Assembly: GCA_034769895.1 (NCBI GenBank)
Contig: CM068373.1
Location: 433,051,080-433,115,079 of the forward strand
Reading direction: 5' to 3'
Length of the DNA stretch: 64,000 nt
Origin: Magicicada septendecula
Lineage: Eukaryota > Arthropoda > Insecta > Hemiptera > Cicadidae
Positions within the stretch are counted from its first letter, which is position 1. Each line of letters opens with the position of its first letter. Positions 23,931-31,650 of the stretch are shown piece after piece. Position numbers and translations under genes: made by a program. The notes beneath the pieces are model-generated. The model was not told the DNA's origin, did no database searches, and saw only the letters and a program-made list of their open reading frames with translations.

Positions 23931-24451
23931 TTAGTAATTTATTAGAAACATATTGATTACTCTAAAATCTGATACAACCCACTCGCGTAAAGCGTGTACT
24001 CTAGTATTTGTACATATTTCTGGAAGTAAGTGGTGCACGAGACAGACTGTTCCATGTATTGATTGTAATTGATCGAGTTTAGGACAACCAAAATCTTCTA
24101 AATTTATAATATTAAAATGTACGATACGCTTCTGTAGAAATTTTTTTTTTGCAATCCTTTTACGAACACAAATTTAAAAGGAAATGTATATTTTTCTAAT
24201 ATCGGCACAAGATGTTCATACGATGTGTCCCCGTCCGTCCACGCTAGTCCATGATAATGCTCTGTTAACCATCTGTTTGTCCTCGCATGTTTATGATTCG
24301 AAACAATCATGTTTGCTGGAGGTGAAAATATCCAATGTCTGCTGGCAAATGCAGTGACATCCATAATGGATAGTTCCTTAACGAGTTCGTTTCCATCGTT
24401 GTCGATGAAACAGTGAAAGTCAAGGATGACTGCTAGATTATCCTCGCACAT
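23931..24451 (-). pseudogene. DEDD-exonuclease-like Polinton protein, frameshifted at a poly-A run
   Basis: The N-terminal frame (from ATG at 24451) has AVILDFHCFIDNDGNELVKELS, a hydrophobic strand with Asp followed by a charged strand, then HGLAWTDG and FKFVFVKGLQKK (positions near 24165-24450). This is the pattern of a widespread arthropod Polinton-associated protein that I take as RNase-H-fold, DEDD-like. At a run of ten A on the coding strand (24141-24150) the frame is lost and stops at 24104. Another frame continues without a stop from that run to 23931, with LEDFGCPKL, CLVHH and REWVV, the expected C-terminal half. So the gene is split by a homopolymer indel, either a mutation, a slippage site or a sequencing error. 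The ATG overlaps the end of the next gene by 19 bases. Confidence 0.65.
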
Positions 24452-24714
24452 CCTTTTTTCGTTATAAATAATGTGTTTGGTGTTACTAAGAACGCTGCAG
24501 ATCCGTCCGTCTTACGAAACAGACACGTTGTATGTTGTGAAACGCTCGTAAAGAATTTTTTTGGAACGTTTATTTTGTACCTTATATTTTCGTCACGGAT
24601 CAGTGCAACAAATTTACAGGTCAAAATGTTGTATACAAAAATGTCTATAGGGTATAGTATTGTGTGCTTTAATTCACTACAGCGTATGTACTGGTACGGA
24701 GATAACAGCTCCAT
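24433..24714 (-). CDS. Small Polinton protein, paralogue B
   Basis: 93 residues from ATG. Aligns by eye with the protein at 23068-23373: LYPIDIF versus KYPIEEM, CKFVALIRDE versus AVLVTLQD, and YKINVPKKFF versus YRVYLPKRY, with a beta-rich C-terminal part. So the two genes are paralogues that flank the nuclease-like gene. Function unknown; a nucleic-acid-binding beta-barrel is the most natural guess. Its last 19 bases overlap the start of the nuclease-like gene, so the two may be co-transcribed. Confidence 0.7.
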   Translation of the reverse strand: MELLSPYQYIRCSELKHTILYPIDIFVYNILTCKFVALIRDENIRYKINVPKKFFTSVSQHTTCLFRKTDGSAAFLVTPNTLFITKKGCARII

Positions 24715-24852
24715 GCGTCCGTCTTCAACGCGTGCTGTTCAAACACTGAGGTATGCGATATTAGTGGACTTGGATTAAACACTTTTGCCACGGCAGCATA
24801 TATTTTCAAACCTTGTGTTCACTAATCGATTAAATTAAGGCGTGAAAATGAA

Positions 24853-25530
24853 CTAGAAATACGCTCTCATGTAAGCGGTGCATGTGGTTCTACATAAAGG
24901 ACAAGTATGTAGGGTTATGGCGCAATTCACACATGTGATAAAATGTCGACAGGGAATAAGTACAACTTCCACGTTCTGTGCGTAACAGACTTTGCACATT
25001 GTATCACGATTAGAGCTTCCTTCTATGTTTTTTATATTCTCCTTGATAGTGTCGACGTGTTGTTCGTTCTCTGCTGTCGCTATTGCTGTTGGTGCTTGCG
25101 CTTCGGTAACGATACCCAGTGCCTTGATGATAAAATTTTTATCTTTCATTAACATTACGTAAGAGCACGCAGGGAAATGACGTGCGTGTTCCATCCAAGC
25201 ATATTCTCCACGTTCCCATTTGTTTAATCCGCCTCCACAGCAAAAACAAATCACTCTATCGTTGCATCCAGTGTAAAAGAAACCCGCTTCTGATAATTCT
25301 TTAGGTGTTATCGTTAACGATACAGGCCATTCTTTAAAACTCTTTAAACGATTTTCCAAGCTTCTGTAACGCGGGTACGGAGATGTGATTTTTTGAATTA
25401 AGATGACTTGCACTTCTTTATCGTCTGGTGATAAGGACTTGATTGTTGTTGCTGTCGCTTCACCGCATTGTTTGAAATAGCGGTCGTTCTTGGGTTTGGT
25501 ATCATCATCATCGAAATCGTGTGAAAGCAT
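24853..25530 (-). CDS. iap: Inhibitor of apoptosis protein, BIR + RING
   Basis: 225 residues from the ATG at 25530 (the frame stays open to 25629, but a polypyrimidine-AG splice-acceptor-like site, TTTTTTTGCTCAG, lies just upstream of this ATG, so the longer start is unlikely). One BIR domain spans about residues 58-127 with zinc ligands C95, C98, H115 and C122. A C-terminal RING (C179, C182, C194, H196, C200, C203, C210, C213) follows a linker. This is the baculovirus/insect IAP layout with a single BIR. IAPs block caspases or ubiquitinate pro-apoptotic proteins, so a role in keeping infected cells alive is the natural inference. A second, BIR-only gene lies at 36485-36760. Confidence 0.9.
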   Translation of the reverse strand: MLSHDFDDDDTKPKNDRYFKQCGEATATTIKSLSPDDKEVQVILIQKITSPYPRYRSLENRLKSFKEWPVSLTITPKELSEAGFFYTGCNDRVICFCCGGGLNKWERGEYAWMEHARHFPACSYVMLMKDKNFIIKALGIVTEAQAPTAIATAENEQHVDTIKENIKNIEGSSNRDTMCKVCYAQNVEVVLIPCRHFITCVNCAITLHTCPLCRTTCTAYMRAYF

Positions 25531-25621
25531 CTTGTGCGTCCTCTCGCGAGTCGTGTTGATGAAACACTGAGCAAAAAAAAAATAGGAAGAAGTGGATAAT
25601 CGTTTCCCCCTCCACAAAATA

Positions 25622-25794
25622 AAATACATGAAAAATGATTACATTTTTTTTTAATAAAAAATTACATACATGTAAGTCATACATTACATTCTATTTACAG
25701 CAAATACATAAAAATTGATTACTTTTTTTTTTAAATAAAAATCGCATACATGTAACACATACATTACATTCTAAAAAGCAACATTATATTTACA
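25622..25794. repeat. Tandem repeat, ~85-bp unit x2
   Basis: Two AT-rich units with AATACATAAAAATTGATTAC, ACATACATGTAA and ATTACATTCTA...TTTACAG lie between the IAP and capsid genes. They may form the IAP 5' region and the capsid 3' UTR. Confidence 0.7.
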
Positions 25795-25825
25795 GCAAAA
25801 AAAAACAATAATTTATAGTAAATGT

Positions 25826-27067
25826 TTAATTATGTCTGCGCACTGTGTTGGATAACGGAGTGTACACGTTGAGCGAATCATGCAGTATCAAGCAGTAGGC
25901 CGCGGTCTGAGCGGGGAAATTGCTCGATGACTCGAATTCCAATCTGACGTCGACTGGTGAAGACTTGAGCGACTCATCCTGTCTGCTACAATCGAAGACG
26001 AATAACGGTGCTTTTGCTATGAACTCAGTAGGCGTTAGAAGTACGTTGGGTTGACTTCTGTGGTAGTATGACTTTTGAAATCGTGTATACATGTCGTACA
26101 GCAATGCATAACGTCCGTTATCGATATCCAGGTTCAGGTTATCGTACGGGTAGTATTTGTCGTTCAGAAAGAGTCTCGCATTTGTCACATTGCAGTGATC
26201 GAATTCGCCGGCATGTTTTTTCAGATTATTCTTTCTGCTGGTCTGGAAGGTGAGTATCACGTACCGCGGTTTCTCCAGTTGTGTAGTTGTTTTCACTGTC
26301 CAAGTCTGTCTGTCAGTCGTTGGTAAAACCGGGTACTCGTGCAGTTCCCAACTACGAAACGGTAAGAATAGTGGTAGGTCTTTGCGTATGATATCCAATA
26401 ATCGTATCCGTACTTCATTGTTCACATACACGAACGGAATCATCCAAGAGATTTTTGTTAGTTCTATATCAGCGTTAGCGGGCGCATCCGTAGACGAGAA
26501 CAGAGCGTTAACGTCAGTGGAAGTGCGTAATAGTATCAGTTCTTGTTTCATGTTTAAAATAACATGTGTGAAATCTTCAGCAAATCCCATCAGCATCCTC
26601 AACGGTATGCAAAAGTTGAATTCATTATTTTTACCAGATGGTGTTAGCTCGTCAGCTGTAGGAGCAACCCAACCGGCATTTTGCATCGAAACAATGTCCT
26701 GCTTGCTGGCAGATAGTATGGTTTTAATAGTGGACGTGATGCCAACACTCTTGGTACGATCTACTTCCACGCCGGCCAATTCGTAACGGATTTCTTCGAA
26801 GAGAAACGCAATCGCATTGTTTATCATTTTCACGTTCACATTACCAGTGGCAGTGGTTTTTTTGCTCAACTTGCCTTCAACGTACAGGAAACTTTCCATC
26901 GGTAAAGTGAAGACTTCCTGTTGCAGGATAGGTATGCGTATCTCATCATTATTTCCATATCGTGACGCCGACGCGTACGGTGCATGAGGATGATATTCAT
27001 AATGTGTGATGTTGTCTTCAAAGAACGGTCGACGTTCAACCGATAAGACTATACCGCTGTCCGTCAT
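25826..27067 (-). CDS. MCP: Major capsid protein, double jelly-roll
   Basis: 413 residues from ATG. Beta-rich throughout, with the two-part layout and C-terminal block typical of arthropod Polinton hexon-like proteins: PYDNLNLDIDNGRYALLYDM and, near the end, VDVRLEFESSSNFP followed by AYCLILHDS. Family members form trimeric capsomers of an icosahedral shell. It sits beside a small basic gene, penton, protease and PLA2 genes, the standard structural block. The frame is intact. Recognition is by family pattern; a structure-based comparison would settle the fold. Confidence 0.85.
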   Translation of the reverse strand: MTDSGIVLSVERRPFFEDNITHYEYHPHAPYASASRYGNNDEIRIPILQQEVFTLPMESFLYVEGKLSKKTTATGNVNVKMINNAIAFLFEEIRYELAGVEVDRTKSVGITSTIKTILSASKQDIVSMQNAGWVAPTADELTPSGKNNEFNFCIPLRMLMGFAEDFTHVILNMKQELILLRTSTDVNALFSSTDAPANADIELTKISWMIPFVYVNNEVRIRLLDIIRKDLPLFLPFRSWELHEYPVLPTTDRQTWTVKTTTQLEKPRYVILTFQTSRKNNLKKHAGEFDHCNVTNARLFLNDKYYPYDNLNLDIDNGRYALLYDMYTRFQKSYYHRSQPNVLLTPTEFIAKAPLFVFDCSRQDESLKSSPVDVRLEFESSSNFPAQTAAYCLILHDSLNVYTPLSNTVRRHN

Positions 27068-27068
27068 G

Positions 27069-27257
27069 TTACTTGTTTCTCTTGAGTTTGAATCCTAGTG
27101 AAATCAGGTAGCGTCGGTTAGTTGCTGTTAATCGTGTCAACGACGAACGTCTACTGATACCTTTTCCAAAAGTGTTGTCCTCTTTTATCTTGCAGTGCAA
27201 GCCGTCGCTACCTCCGCTCTTCATCATCATGGAGGTTTCGGTGAAATAAATTCCCAT
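27069..27257 (-). CDS. Small basic capsid-block protein
   Basis: 62 residues, ATG start, ends one base before the capsid gene ATG region. Rich in Lys, Arg and Ser with a C-terminal LTATNRRYLISLGFKLKRNK-type tail (basic end LKRNK). Small proteins with a LGFK-type C-terminus recur next to capsid genes in insect Polintons. It could be a core, cement or scaffolding peptide; the function is not known. Its tight packing between capsid and penton genes argues that it is real. Confidence 0.6.
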   Translation of the reverse strand: MGIYFTETSMMMKSGGSDGLHCKIKEDNTFGKGISRRSSLTRLTATNRRYLISLGFKLKRNK

Positions 27258-27262
27258 GATTA

Positions 27263-27967
27263 CTACACACGTTTCAAATGTATACGTGCGGTGATGACTT
27301 CCCCTTGAAAATTCACAATATCACCGTCCTGATCGTGTACGGACACTGTAACGTTACGCAAGTGTAGTACGTTAAGCGGAAAATAAATGACGTTTCTAGG
27401 CGTTTCGACTATCTTGAATCCTGGCTCAACTGTTGGATAGAACGAGTGCAATATATGCTCGTTTCGACCCGCCTTGTATGAACCTTGAACAGCGTTACAC
27501 CTTATCTCCAAAACGTTCACTTTGTTAATGTTTACAGGCGCATCCGACGTGTGTAATATATACGCTTCTAACTTGCGGCTCTTGGAAAAACCCAACATGG
27601 TACCGATCGTGTGTTCCGTACATCCGAAATCGATATCGTATGAACAATAAATTTCACATTTCAATGTGTTGTTGTTGGGTCGTAGAGAAAATTTCGGGTC
27701 TGCTAGTTCTTTTTTCAGGTATGTTTCAATATCACTGATTTCATACACACCGGTCGGTATATTGACAAGCTCTAACGTTTTACGTGCTCCCTTTAGTACA
27801 GGAAAGACATTGTTTTTTCCACTCTCCACGTTCGGTATAGAGTTGTACGTGGTAAAGTCCAGCAGTCCTGCGTACCATTCACCGTCCGTCAATTCAAGCG
27901 GTGGAAAAAAGTCACAAACCAGTGCGCTCGGATCCGTTCCTGTGACGGTGACCGTAAGCGAAGACAT
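27263..27967 (-). CDS. Minor capsid (penton) protein, single jelly-roll
   Basis: About 234 residues from the Met at 27967 (MSSLTVTVTG); an upstream ATG at 28009 would add 14 residues and overlap the protease more deeply. Features: FFPPLELTDGEWYAGLLDF, TTYNSIPN, a TIGTMLGFSKSR loop and a beta-rich C-terminus. These are the hallmarks of Polinton penton proteins, in particular the PP.L....Y..GL..F.TYNSIPN start. It would occupy the capsid vertices. The frame is intact. Confidence 0.82.
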   Translation of the reverse strand: MSSLTVTVTGTDPSALVCDFFPPLELTDGEWYAGLLDFTTYNSIPNVESGKNNVFPVLKGARKTLELVNIPTGVYEISDIETYLKKELADPKFSLRPNNNTLKCEIYCSYDIDFGCTEHTIGTMLGFSKSRKLEAYILHTSDAPVNINKVNVLEIRCNAVQGSYKAGRNEHILHSFYPTVEPGFKIVETPRNVIYFPLNVLHLRNVTVSVHDQDGDIVNFQGEVITARIHLKRV

Positions 27968-27975
27968 CTTGTAGT

Positions 27976-28335
27976 TTACTGATCGTTCGATGTCAAAAAC
28001 TCTAAACATAAATGTCCGCAGATGACCGTATCTGACGGCTGTTTTCGCATGTAATTGTAATGAACGTCGGTCACGTTCGATCCAAAGTACCGCATTAGCT
28101 CGACAGGTGGACGTAGATTGCCGAATCCATCAAAGTACCAGACTCTGTCGCCTCGCTTCTTGTAGCATACCCAGTGCGTGCCCGGTCCGCTAGCATCGTC
28201 CAGATTCACGATCGCACTTTCGTTCACCCACGGTGATGTACTAGGAAGTGCGTCGCGCATGTACACACCTCTGAAATAGGGTATACGCAATCGTTTCGTG
28301 TACTCATAAAGATCATGATCGGACAATGGACGCAC
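27976..28335 (-). CDS. PRO: Adenain-like cysteine protease (Ulp1/C5 fold), start codon unclear
   Basis: 119 residues if counted from a GTG. Catalytic residues are visible: H54 in GTHWVCY, D69 in WYFDGFGN, Q99 in RKQPSD and C106 in DTVICGHLC, plus the family signature GVYMRDALP. Such proteases mature capsid proteins. No ATG exists in frame upstream within the open stretch; the first in-frame ATG is at MRDALP, which would remove the N-terminal helix. A TTG sits four codons in, where a Met would be expected. Either a near-cognate start is used or the start was lost. The 5' end overlaps the PLA2 gene end and the 3' end overlaps the penton gene. Confidence 0.85.
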   Translation of the reverse strand: MRPLSDHDLYEYTKRLRIPYFRGVYMRDALPSTSPWVNESAIVNLDDASGPGTHWVCYKKRGDRVWYFDGFGNLRPPVELMRYFGSNVTDVHYNYMRKQPSDTVICGHLCLEFLTSNDQ

Positions 28336-28346
28336 GGGTATTTTGA

Positions 28347-28955
28347 TTAGTTTTTTCGGTACGGTCGAAGATAGAGTCCTGAAGCCTTTTTACCACCACT
28401 CCTTCTTCGTCGTTTTCCTGTCCCTGTTGTCGTCGTCGTCCTCCTCCTCTTCCTGATTATCGTGCGTCGAACCGGCTTGCGTCGTCTGGTGCGACGTCGA
28501 CGTTTACGCACACCACCACCACCACTACAGCATAGCCCGCTGCCTAACGCAGATTTCGCCTTCATTGCTGCTGCTACGGCTGCTGCGTACGCTCTTTCAC
28601 TGATGCCTGAATTCAAAGCTTTAACTCGTTCCCACGCTTTACCGGCTAGCACACGATCCGCTATACCTCGTCGTTCGTTGTCCTTGTACTTGCTGTAAGC
28701 GATATCGTGTTCGCGACAGGCTTCGTCCAACTCGTTGATTCCTCGATCACCACGACTCAATCTCTCCTCTAGTTTCGTTCCTGGTCCGCAGAACCTGTAG
28801 CCAGGCAGATGTAGTTCTACCGGTAATACGTCCACCGCTCGATTGATCAGTGTAGGTACTGACTTCGCGACGAATGGTACCGCGCTTTTAACTATTTTTC
28901 CGATAAGACCACGCCCCCCTTTTTTTTTATCAACACGGCTACGTAGTTCATACAT
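28347..28955 (-). CDS. Virion phospholipase A2 protein with basic tail
   Basis: 202 residues from ATG at 28955, placed two bases after the stop of the fibre-like gene. A glycine-rich, membrane-active-looking N-terminus (about 14-45) precedes a parvovirus-VP1-type PLA2 domain: calcium loop YRFCGPGT at 53-60 and catalytic H83-D84 in DEACREHDIAY. An alanine-rich helix and a strongly basic C-terminus (about 149-191, runs of Arg) follow, suited to DNA or nuclear binding. Parvoviral PLA2 helps particles leave endosomes, and PLA2 proteins are reported in adintoviruses; the same role here is inferred. Confidence 0.85.
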   Translation of the reverse strand: MYELRSRVDKKKGGRGLIGKIVKSAVPFVAKSVPTLINRAVDVLPVELHLPGYRFCGPGTKLEERLSRGDRGINELDEACREHDIAYSKYKDNERRGIADRVLAGKAWERVKALNSGISERAYAAAVAAAMKAKSALGSGLCCSGGGGVRKRRRRTRRRKPVRRTIIRKRRRTTTTTGTGKRRRRSGGKKASGLYLRPYRKN

Positions 28956-28957
28956 GA

Positions 28958-29884
28958 CTACTGTTTCGTTTGCTCTCGATAAAGAGATCTCCAATCTTGC
29001 TCGTTGTTAGATTTGTCCAGATCACTAATCAACACGCTCGTCTCCGTCTTGTTCATAAGTAGTAAGTCTGCCTCTTCGGCACCAAGTGAAGTACGCGCTG
29101 CGTGTGTATGCAATTTATAGATATACGATACCACTTTCTCCCAACGATGTTGGAACACTTTTGCGAGTTTGTACGTTTCGCTCTTCGCGTACCGCTTCAC
29201 GTCCTCCAATTGACGCGCGTTCACTGCATCTGTGGCCCGTGCGCCACCATCGCCAACGTTTAGAATGGTTTTTCCTTGCGCGTTGAAATAAGCATCGTTT
29301 ACCGCGGTGATTGTGTGTCGGTTCAAAAATTCCAAATTCACTGCGTCCTTGTTGTTCATGGGTGGAGCTAACTGTGTTATCCGCACATTGCCGACCATTA
29401 GGTTAGAGTTCGTATCCTTCGGTATGATTTTCGAGTCCACGTATATTTTGCTCGCGGCGTCTCTCGCACGAATCGGTTCCCTCAGAGACTGTATGCGATG
29501 GTCTCGTGCGTCGACGACAGCCCCGTTCTTCTTGTTCGGTACCAATTGTGTGAAACGTAAGCACGAGTAGTCTACGTACTGCTTGTTGACAGCGTCCGCG
29601 AGATCGACAGGAGCGCCGACGTTGACGAGCTTACGACCTTTCGCATCTATTCCTTGCGCCGCCGTCGACGAATCGCCAGCTAACAGACAATTGTCACGCA
29701 CAAAGCGCAGTGAAACGGCATCGCTATCATCGCGCGGTTCGCCCAAATTATGTATTTTTTTTCCCGCTACATCAAAGTGTCCGTCCTCGGTCATTGTGAT
29801 ACCAATATCCTCTCGCAGACTGCGTCGCGTCTCTCTTCGCGCTCTGACAGCGCTCTGGTGTCTGCCAAACTTGTCGACACTCAT
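28958..29884 (-). CDS. Fibre-like protein with five tail-fibre-type repeats
   Basis: 308 residues from ATG at 29884 (an open non-AUG extension reaches 29935). Five repeats of about 40 residues each carry a G..I.NLG.P...DAV...YV pattern: GKKIHNLGEPRDDSDAV, GRKLVNVGAPVDLADAV, HRIQSLREPIRARDAA, VRITQLAPPMNNKDAV and GKTILNVGDGGARATDAV. This resembles trimeric tail-fibre and adhesin stalks of phages and bacteria. A coiled, charged C-terminal part follows. It lies between PLA2 and metalloproteinase genes. A receptor-binding or spike role at the capsid vertex is an inference from repeat type and position. Confidence 0.7.
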   Translation of the reverse strand: MSVDKFGRHQSAVRARRETRRSLREDIGITMTEDGHFDVAGKKIHNLGEPRDDSDAVSLRFVRDNCLLAGDSSTAAQGIDAKGRKLVNVGAPVDLADAVNKQYVDYSCLRFTQLVPNKKNGAVVDARDHRIQSLREPIRARDAASKIYVDSKIIPKDTNSNLMVGNVRITQLAPPMNNKDAVNLEFLNRHTITAVNDAYFNAQGKTILNVGDGGARATDAVNARQLEDVKRYAKSETYKLAKVFQHRWEKVVSYIYKLHTHAARTSLGAEEADLLLMNKTETSVLISDLDKSNNEQDWRSLYREQTKQ

Positions 29885-29921
29885 CTCGTGAATGATGCGC
29901 CTCGTTCGTTGTGCTCGACAT

Positions 29922-30764
29922 TTATACGTATTCACGTAATAAATCGATTAGTTTTGATACGATCGTACTGTCTATGCATTTTATTCCGACAACAGATAGT
30001 GCGTCGTTATGTTTTCCTTTTACAATCGTATCTAGAAATTCATCGTACACGTATACGTGTGTGTCTTTGAAGAAATAAATTTTTCCGTCGATATATCGGA
30101 ACGCACTATCAACGGCTTCTGGTAAGCCGACAAAACGATCTTTAACATAACCATGTTTCTTGATCGTGAACGTGCACTCGTCTATCTCACTGTAATACAT
30201 ATCGTTGTACAACAGAAGAGTTCGACCCGTGTACGTGTGTATTGCAGCGTTTATTTTAGTCATCGTGCGAACACCGAGCGTTGTGATTGAACGCGGATAC
30301 CCGTTCACCGGCTGCAGACTGTGTATATCAAACATGTATACATAGTTGTCTATGAAAAGCACCACTTCTTCGGTCCGCGGTCTCTGGTACATCGCCGAAA
30401 CGTTGGTGAACGTCGGCGGTAAGAAAGTCAACCAATCCGTCAACAGAAGCGGACTCTCGCCCGTTCGCTTCGACTCGATATCCAATGTCCACAAAAAGTT
30501 ATCGTGCACGATATACAGATGTCTGTTGATTATTAAAAATTGGTTAACGTTCTTTAGTCGACATAAATCCGTTGTCGTCCGCACGGTCTCGTTCGTTGTC
30601 GGTGTCGTCGTCGTCGTTGACGTCGTCGTCGACGTTGACGTTGTCGTCGTCGTCGTAGCGGGCGGCGGCGGCGGCTTCCCGTACAAGCGTTGAATGCCTC
30701 TTATATCGTCGTCTCTCAGGTCGAACGGTCCGTCCGAGCGTGGTACGTAGAACCACGAATCCCA
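29922..30764 (-). CDS. Hemopexin domain half of the metalloproteinase (after in-frame TGA)
   Basis: This is the continuation, in the same frame, of the metalloproteinase at 30765-31487 beyond a single TGA. It begins with DDDIRGIQRLYG, the usual end of an MMP catalytic domain, followed by a Pro/Thr-rich hinge of about 40 residues (runs of P and T), then about 210 residues of hemopexin-like beta-propeller blades. Repeats such as NRHLYIVHDNFLWTLD, DNYVYMFD and DGKIYFFKDTHVYVYDE mark the blades, with a cysteine near each end of the domain (CRLKNV and IKCID). In MMPs this domain binds substrates. The frame stays open for 280 codons after the TGA, so the stop is either very recent or read through. 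Confidence 0.75.
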   Translation of the reverse strand, partial: WDSWFYVPRSDGPFDLRDDDIRGIQRLYGKPPPPPATTTTTTSTSTTTSTTTTTPTTNETVRTTTDLCRLKNVNQFLIINRHLYIVHDNFLWTLDIESKRTGESPLLLTDWLTFLPPTFTNVSAMYQRPRTEEVVLFIDNYVYMFDIHSLQPVNGYPRSITTLGVRTMTKINAAIHTYTGRTLLLYNDMYYSEIDECTFTIKKHGYVKDRFVGLPEAVDSAFRYIDGKIYFFKDTHVYVYDEFLDTIVKGKHNDALSVVGIKCIDSTIVSKLIDLLREYV

Positions 30765-31487
30765 TCATTCCATGATCGAATCCCTCTCGAGGGAATGAGA
30801 CAGTCCTAACGCGTGTCCGATTTCGTGCGTTAGCACCTGAAGAAAACTGGTCTGATCGTCCGGTATTTCGGTTGCGTTTGTATAATTCCACGACTCGTAG
30901 TAGTCCATATGTATTTCAGTAGTGTTATACGGTAAATCGGGCGGGTAGTAAGCGTGAGCGAGTATACCTCCTCGTCCGTCCAAATCGTACCCGCAGATCG
31001 TGCACCTGGAAGTCAGACACCTGTGTTTAAAATATTTCATAGCGATAACCATGTCTGCGTTTATGTCGTTGGGTCGATATTCGAATTCCAGATTCGAATG
31101 TTTCTGCCACACAGCGAACGCTTGTCGCGACGCTTCTATAGCGCTGACGCTACCGTGAAAGAATCGCCACGACAGACGTTTCTTGGCCCACGGCGTTCGT
31201 AAGGTGTACGACACGAAATCTTCGTTACCACATCTCCGCGCACGCATCAGATTCATCGTTTCATTGTTCAATTCTCCATTTACGGTTAAATTGTAATTCA
31301 CTTGAAACGTGCGAAGGTAGGCGTCCATATCGATGGTAGTGTTGTCCGTGAGTCGTAAACTATCGTCGGGCACGTATCCGTATCGCACCAAATAATCTAT
31401 AGCGAAATCTACATCGTTAGCGTTAACGGACGATGCGACGACGACGGCGCTTGTGCACGCAATAATAAACAGTAGCACGATATCCAT
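30765..31487 (-). CDS. Matrix metalloproteinase, signal/pro/catalytic half
   Basis: 240 residues from ATG. Signal peptide at about 1-20 (MDIVLLFIIACTSAVVVASS), prodomain with a cysteine-switch variant RRCGNED (C86), catalytic domain with HEIGHALGLSH at 221-231 and Met-turn M239. Structural-zinc histidines appear in LAHAYYP and IHMDYYESW. The loop before GGILAHA is replaced by a cysteine-bearing insert (C157, C162, C165). The frame then meets TGA and continues as a hinge and hemopexin domain. A secreted MMP could cut extracellular matrix or basement membrane. Some insect viruses such as granuloviruses carry MMPs; origin by capture from a host is inferred. A TATA box lies about 50 bp upstream. 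Confidence 0.88.
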   Translation of the reverse strand: MDIVLLFIIACTSAVVVASSVNANDVDFAIDYLVRYGYVPDDSLRLTDNTTIDMDAYLRTFQVNYNLTVNGELNNETMNLMRARRCGNEDFVSYTLRTPWAKKRLSWRFFHGSVSAIEASRQAFAVWQKHSNLEFEYRPNDINADMVIAMKYFKHRCLTSRCTICGYDLDGRGGILAHAYYPPDLPYNTTEIHMDYYESWNYTNATEIPDDQTSFLQVLTHEIGHALGLSHSLERDSIME

Positions 31488-31535
31488 GTTGTCACAACCA
31501 ATCGTGGAATGTCCCCCGGTGCGTGTACGACAGTA

Positions 31536-31545
31536 TTATTTATAC
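31536..31545 (-). promoter_or_regulatory. TATA box of the metalloproteinase gene
   Basis: On the minus strand GTATAAATAA lies about 50 bases before the ATG at 31487, with no other good start signal between. Confidence 0.55.
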
Positions 31546-31650
31546 TTTATCGGCTTTCAGAATCGAATAGGGAGCACATGGCATTAACGAGTCCTTTAAG
31601 ATCGATTCCATGCTGCTGCTGCTAATGTCAGATGATATATACCGCTCTTG

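Noticed and set aside
30544..30891. 115-codon frame overlapping the metalloproteinase hinge
   Set aside because: A shadow frame; the MMP frame on the same strand explains the region better, apart from one TGA.
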